Notes under the pieces: model-generated | What the model saw: only the letters and a program-made list of their open reading frames with translations | Databases searched by the model: none | What the model was told of the DNA's origin: nothing | Program-made: the position numbers and the translations under genes | From: an uncultured Microcaldota archaeon | GTDB taxonomy: Archaea > Micrarchaeota > Micrarchaeia > Anstonellales > Anstonellaceae | DNA: 10,097 nucleotides | Assembly (NCBI GenBank): GCA_903923795.1 | Contig: CAIXYX010000056.1 | Coordinates: 1 to 10,097 of the forward strand | Direction: 5' to 3' | In this document: positions 7,020 through 10,097 of the stretch, one piece after another | Layout: each line of letters opens with the position of its first letter | Numbering within the stretch: position 1 is the first letter of the stretch

Positions 7020-7034
7020 GCTGTATTTTACAGC
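7020..7034. repeat. Short perfect inverted repeat (hairpin) between antiporter and helicase genes
   Basis: GCTGTA (7020-7025) and TACAGC (7029-7034) form a perfect 6-bp stem around a TTT loop. It lies upstream of the helicase promoter and downstream of the antiporter stop. It could be a transcript 3'-end hairpin or a protein-binding site; no T tract follows on the minus strand. By itself a 6-bp stem may be chance. Confidence 0.45.
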
Positions 7035-7060
7035 CAGTTTGGAGAGGGACAATTTGCACC

Positions 7061-7084
7061 AATCTTATCATTTATGACAAGATT
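7061..7084. repeat. 11-bp inverted repeat with one mismatch downstream of the antiporter gene
   Basis: AATCTTATCAT (7061-7071) and ATGACAAGATT (7074-7084) are inverted copies with a single mismatch (7067 against 7078) and a two-base centre. It starts 29 bases beyond the antiporter stop in the direction of transcription. The AT-rich sequence and tight centre look more like an operator for a dimeric regulator than an intrinsic terminator, but either role is possible. The gap 6963-7112 contains these two repeats and the helicase TATA box, and no gene. Confidence 0.5.
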
Positions 7085-7112
7085 AGTAAACGAGCCATAC
7101 CGGCGCTTGCGT

Positions 7113-8873
7113 CTAGAAAAGCCGTCTCGCCATTCGGTGCACCTGCGCCACGATGGCGAGCGCATGCGCCGAGCCCAGAAGCACCACGGGTATGAGCAGG
7201 ATGAAAAGAGATGGAGTGCGGAAGAATATCGACGCCATGCCCACAGCCGCGGCCAGTATGAGGAAGAACACAAGACCGGCGAATTGGATGACGAGCTCGA
7301 GCCCGCTGCGCCCCGAAGTGCGCAGAAGCCCGATATATATGCGCAAAGCTGACGAGGCGTTGATTATGGCAAGGGTGGCGGTGATGAAGAATCCCAGGAA
7401 GATGACAGTGTAGGCGCCGGAGATATTGCTTGTTGAGCTTGACACTGGGGCGGGGGCGAACAGCCATATGGCCAGCAGAAGCGCGATGGCAGCTATGGCG
7501 AAGAGGAACGAGCGCTTGAGCGAGATGTGCAAGCGGTCGTGTGAAGAATGCGCTATGTGCCGGCCGATGGATGGCAGGCGGTGTATGATGCGCTCATAGC
7601 GCGAATTCTCCTCCACCACCCTCTGCACGCCAATCGAGGTGGAGCGCAGCATGGACATCTGCCTGCTCACCAATTGCGGCGTGATGTCTTTGCCCATATT
7701 GTAGACCGCGCCCTCCCGTGCCACCAGCACGACCGAGAAGATTGAGGTGATGATGATGACTAATGCGAGCAGGCCCATCATGCCGGCAGGAAGCAGGCCC
7801 TGGCCGACGGCGAATGAGCCGATGAGCAGCGACAATTCGCCTAATGGCAGGAGGGCGGATGCCGCGAATGCGGCCGAATGGCCCGAGAAGCCGATGAGAT
7901 AGGCCGCCATGGCGGAGGCGACGAGCTTGCCCACCACCGCCACGAGCAATATTCCGACGAGGAGGGGAAGACTGGCGATGGCGGCGGCAGGGTCGACCAT
8001 CATGCCTATGGAGAAGAAGAAGAATGACGCGAAGAGGGCGTTGAAAGGTTTAATCATTTCGTCGATGCGCTTGGCCTGCGGAGTTGCGGCAGCGACCGAA
8101 CCTGCCAAGAATGAGCCCACCGAGAAGCCCAGGCCTATGGAGGCGCACAGATAGCTGATGACAAGCACCACGCCCACCACGAAGAGGACCAAAAGCTCGT
8201 CGGATTTGTCGACTTGAGCCAGGAGGCGCTTCATGACTTCCGAGAGCACGGCATAGGCTATTGCGAATACCACGACGACTTTGAGCAATGCCCATGCCAC
8301 TTCGTATTGATTGCCCAAGCCCGTGCTCGCCATGATGCCCAAGAGGGCCACGGCGACGAGGTCTTCGATGATGAGCACTGCGACGATGAAGGTGGATTCT
8401 GGCCTTCGTATTTTGTCATGGCCCTCGAGGATTTTGATGATGATGGGGGTGGAGGAGAACGAGAGGATGAAACCCAAGAGGACGGCTGCGCCTGTTGGCA
8501 GGCCCATGAATGAGGCGACCACATAGCCGATGACATAGGTGAGGCCGAGCTTTATGAGGGCGGCCAAGAAGGTGGTGAAGCCCGTGCGCATGAGGCGCAA
8601 CACCGAGAATTCGAGGCCGATTCCAAAAAGGATGAGCACCGAGCCAAGAAGGGCGAAATTCGCGACAATGTCGGGCTGGTTGACGACCAGCATGCTGAAG
8701 TCGATGGGGCCTATCTGCACGCCTTTTAGCGGGCTTGCCGGGCCCATCATGGCGCCGGCTAATAGCACGCCTAACACCATGGGTAGACGGAACCGCTCCA
8801 TGAGGAGCGAGAAGAGCATGATGATGATGACAGATAGACCTAGTATGAGCCCCGCTTCCAATCTGATCGCCAA
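7113..8873 (-). CDS. CPA2-family Na+(K+)/H+ antiporter with an extra C-terminal membrane domain
   Basis: A membrane cation/proton exchanger of the monovalent cation:proton antiporter-2 group (Na+/H+ exchanger fold), likely serving pH and Na+ or K+ balance. From TTG 8873 the product has 586 residues. The exchanger core (about 6-385) is nearly all hydrophobic spans and contains GIGLEFSV (84-91), the unwound-helix segment LSFSSTPIIIKIL (137-149), the ion-site acidic pair in LIIEDLVA (Glu170, Asp171) and FFSIGMMVD (286-294). A basic linker (about 386-453) follows. Many CPA2 proteins then carry a TrkA-N/RCK nucleotide-binding domain. Here there is none, but about four predicted membrane helices instead (about 455-473, 487-509, 527-550, 556-576), ending in a basic tail. 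The frame is open back to TTG 8915, but the TATA-like box at 8891-8902 predicts an RNA start near 8871, favouring TTG 8873. The exact start remains uncertain, as does the ion transported. Confidence 0.9.
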   Translation of the reverse strand: MAIRLEAGLILGLSVIIIMLFSLLMERFRLPMVLGVLLAGAMMGPASPLKGVQIGPIDFSMLVVNQPDIVANFALLGSVLILFGIGLEFSVLRLMRTGFTTFLAALIKLGLTYVIGYVVASFMGLPTGAAVLLGFILSFSSTPIIIKILEGHDKIRRPESTFIVAVLIIEDLVAVALLGIMASTGLGNQYEVAWALLKVVVVFAIAYAVLSEVMKRLLAQVDKSDELLVLFVVGVVLVISYLCASIGLGFSVGSFLAGSVAAATPQAKRIDEMIKPFNALFASFFFFSIGMMVDPAAAIASLPLLVGILLVAVVGKLVASAMAAYLIGFSGHSAAFAASALLPLGELSLLIGSFAVGQGLLPAGMMGLLALVIIITSIFSVVLVAREGAVYNMGKDITPQLVSRQMSMLRSTSIGVQRVVEENSRYERIIHRLPSIGRHIAHSSHDRLHISLKRSFLFAIAAIALLLAIWLFAPAPVSSSTSNISGAYTVIFLGFFITATLAIINASSALRIYIGLLRTSGRSGLELVIQFAGLVFFLILAAAVGMASIFFRTPSLFILLIPVVLLGSAHALAIVAQVHRMARRLF

Positions 8874-8890
8874 GGGGGAAAAGAGGTGGA

Positions 8891-8902
8891 GGAATAAAAA
8901 GG
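8891..8902 (-). promoter_or_regulatory. TATA-like box for the antiporter gene, leaderless arrangement
   Basis: Read on the minus strand, the box CCTTTTTATTCC runs from 8902 to 8891. A start about 26 bases downstream lands near 8871, at the TTG codon chosen as the antiporter start. It lies inside the longer possible reading frame, which argues that the longer N-terminus is not made. Confidence 0.45.
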
Positions 8903-8918
8903 ATGGGGATGGCAAGAC

Positions 8919-8926
8919 GATATACA
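8919..8926 (+). promoter_or_regulatory. TATA-like box for the NFACT-like gene
   Basis: GATATACA at 8919-8926 is centred 27-29 bases before the candidate start codons TTG 8949 and ATG 8952. It would give a leaderless or nearly leaderless transcript. It sits back to back with the antiporter promoter in the divergent 78-base gap. The box is a weak match to the archaeal consensus. Confidence 0.4.
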
Positions 8927-8951
8927 GACATGGATTGATAGACCGGGATTG

Positions 8952-10040
8952 ATGAATATGCCCCGCACGCTCTCGAACTGGGAATACCGCGTTGTCTTGA
9001 GCGCATGCCAGGGACTAGTCGGGAGACGGCTTGAGAAAATCTACGAAATAAAGCCCGATGTCTTCCGCTTCGACTTCTCGTTCGGGGATTCACTCATAGT
9101 GGAATTAGGCAAATGCTTTTATCTGACCAAGACACCCCCGAAACCGCCGATGCTGCCGAGCGCCATGGCAATGACAATGAGGAAATATGTCGAAGGAAAA
9201 AGGCTCGTCTCTTTCGAGCAATACAAATCCGACCGCATCTACATCATGACCCTGACATCGGGGCACAAAATCATATTCGAGCAGATAGTCAATGGGAATT
9301 TATTTTTCACCGACGAGAAAAATCATATCATCAGGCCATACCATTTCAAACCATCGAGCACGCACACGTACAAAGTCGGTGGAGTCTATGAATTCCCCCC
9401 ATCGCCTGTGTTCAATTTCCCGCCAACACTTGTGGATTGGCAGGAGCAGGCGAAAGACAAGGCCGCGGCCACTTTGCCGGTTTTCCTCTCGAAATGGCCT
9501 ATCGGCAAAATATACACCAACGAAATTCTCACAAAAATCGGCTGGATGGGAAAGAAGGTCGGCGAGATAGATGAGGCGCAGGCAAATGAATTGCTGAAGA
9601 TGCTTTCCGAAATTCTGACTTCCCCGCAAGCCCGGGTTTATGAGAAGAAAATGGATGAGACTGACACCGGATTGTCGGTTTTCGAATTATCGCTCATTCC
9701 ATTGCAAGAATATGAAAAATCAGATTCTGGTTTCTCTGCTCGCGCTTTCCCCGACTGGTCATCTGCCATCGAGTATTTCTTCGCGCATTACAAAGAAGAG
9801 GTGAAGGAGACCGAAAATCCGCAGCTCAAAGGTTTGCGGCATCGGCTAAAAAAACAGGAGTCGGCTTTGCAAAATCTGGAGAAGGAGATTGCCGGCAAAG
9901 CGGCCGAAACGCAAGAATTAGAGACTTATCTCGCGCCGCTCGAAGCGCACCGCCTCGAATTGTTGCATGGGGCAAAACCGAAAGAGGGGATTGAAGAAGT
10001 TGACAAGGACAAGAAAAAGTGGAAGATTAAGACGAAATGA
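8952..10040 (+). CDS. rqcH: NFACT/RqcH-like (Tae2/NEMF family) protein lacking the NFACT-R domain
   Basis: Members of this family bind stalled large ribosomal subunits and recruit tRNA to extend the trapped nascent chain during ribosome-associated quality control. From ATG 8952 the product has 362 residues; full-length archaeal members are usually over 600. The N-terminal NFACT-N domain (about 5-170) is recognisable, including the conserved Asp-Arg pair in YKSDRIYIM (Asp94, Arg95), equivalent to the tRNA-contacting DR of bacterial RqcH, and the IVNGNLFFTDE turn (112-122). A helix-hairpin-helix-like segment with KIYTNEILTKIGW follows (about 180-230), then a charged coiled coil (about 281-335). 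The protein ends in a Lys-rich stretch (KDKKKWKIKTK), just where the C-terminal NFACT-R domain should begin. No frame downstream in the window continues it. TTG 8949 and ATG 8958 are alternative starts. The T6 run at 10062 supports a true gene end. Confidence 0.88.
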   Translation: MNMPRTLSNWEYRVVLSACQGLVGRRLEKIYEIKPDVFRFDFSFGDSLIVELGKCFYLTKTPPKPPMLPSAMAMTMRKYVEGKRLVSFEQYKSDRIYIMTLTSGHKIIFEQIVNGNLFFTDEKNHIIRPYHFKPSSTHTYKVGGVYEFPPSPVFNFPPTLVDWQEQAKDKAAATLPVFLSKWPIGKIYTNEILTKIGWMGKKVGEIDEAQANELLKMLSEILTSPQARVYEKKMDETDTGLSVFELSLIPLQEYEKSDSGFSARAFPDWSSAIEYFFAHYKEEVKETENPQLKGLRHRLKKQESALQNLEKEIAGKAAETQELETYLAPLEAHRLELLHGAKPKEGIEEVDKDKKKWKIKTK

Positions 10041-10058
10041 AGAAAATAGTGCCATTGT

Positions 10059-10097
10059 CTATTTTTTCCATTCCTCAGATGCCAGTTTGATGTCCTC
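10059..10097 (-). CDS. C-terminal end of a convergent minus-strand gene (partial)
   Basis: On the minus strand, from the window edge, one frame reads EDIKLASEEWKK followed by TAG at 10061-10059. The composition is typical of a charged, helical protein C-terminus, and the convergent position with an 18-base gap fits the spacing elsewhere in the window. Only 12 residues are visible, so the call is tentative and no function can be given. Another minus-strand frame is also open here. Confidence 0.35.
   Translation of the reverse strand, partial: EDIKLASEEWKK
10062..10067 (+). terminator. T6 run downstream of the NFACT-like gene
   Basis: A TTTTTT run lies 22 bases after the NFACT-like stop codon, a plausible archaeal oligo-T terminator. 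It is antisense to the two final lysine codons of the convergent partial gene, the same arrangement as at the ATPase/helicase junction. Confidence 0.4.

Noticed and set aside
7002..7352. Plus-strand open frame over the spacer and the antiporter 3' end
   Set aside because: Most of it is antisense to the antiporter's hydrophobic C-terminus. The product is charged and low in complexity, without a promoter or known motif.
8416..9093. Minus-strand frame spanning the antiporter/NFACT divergent promoter region
   Set aside because: It overlaps the antiporter in another frame of the same strand and is antisense to the start of the NFACT-like gene. It is Arg/His/Pro-rich with no domain.
1..10097. CRISPR array, tRNA, insertion sequence or defence island
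   Set aside because: I saw no direct repeats with regular spacers, no T-loop-like tRNA 3' half, no transposase motifs and no toxin-antitoxin or defence genes on either strand.

Overview
The window looks archaeal, probably from an uncultured lineage with a compact genome. The evidence is a 7S-type signal recognition particle RNA with the long Alu-plus-S-domain layout, a Hef-family helicase, an NFACT (RqcH/Tae2/NEMF) protein, an FtsZ, and TATA-like boxes placed about 25 bases before start codons, which suggests leaderless transcription. A DPANN-type archaeon would fit the short or split protein versions, but that placement is inference only.

Layout, left to right. 1-387 is the 3' end of a gene for a probably secreted protein, interrupted by an in-frame TAA. 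419-718 holds the SRP RNA gene with its promoter. 719-848 is A-rich on the plus strand, which makes it an oligo-T terminator zone for the minus-strand gene that follows. That gene (849-1331) encodes a small single-span membrane protein of unknown function. A divergent promoter region (1332-1512) separates it from ftsZ (1513-2490). Next comes a type II Ca2+/Mn2+ P-type ATPase (2553-5294), whose end overlaps by 18 bases the end of a convergent Hef-like helicase gene (5277-6962, minus). After a spacer with two inverted repeats comes a CPA2-type cation/proton antiporter (7113-8873, minus) with an extra C-terminal membrane domain. A second divergent promoter region leads to a short NFACT/RqcH-like gene (8952-10040, plus). 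The last bases hold the 3' end of another minus-strand gene.

The genes do not form one pathway. They cover protein targeting (SRP RNA), division (FtsZ), ion homeostasis (ATPase and antiporter), DNA repair (helicase) and ribosome-associated quality control (NFACT). Most appear to be single-gene transcription units with their own promoters. Terminator-like T tracts lie antisense to the lysine-rich C-termini of convergent genes.

I saw no CRISPR array, insertion sequence, tRNA or defence cluster. The points most worth following are the RqcH-like protein that ends before its NFACT-R domain, the Hef helicase without a nuclease but with a C-terminal PCNA-binding-like motif, and the antiporter with a four-helix C-terminal domain where a nucleotide-binding RCK domain would be expected.
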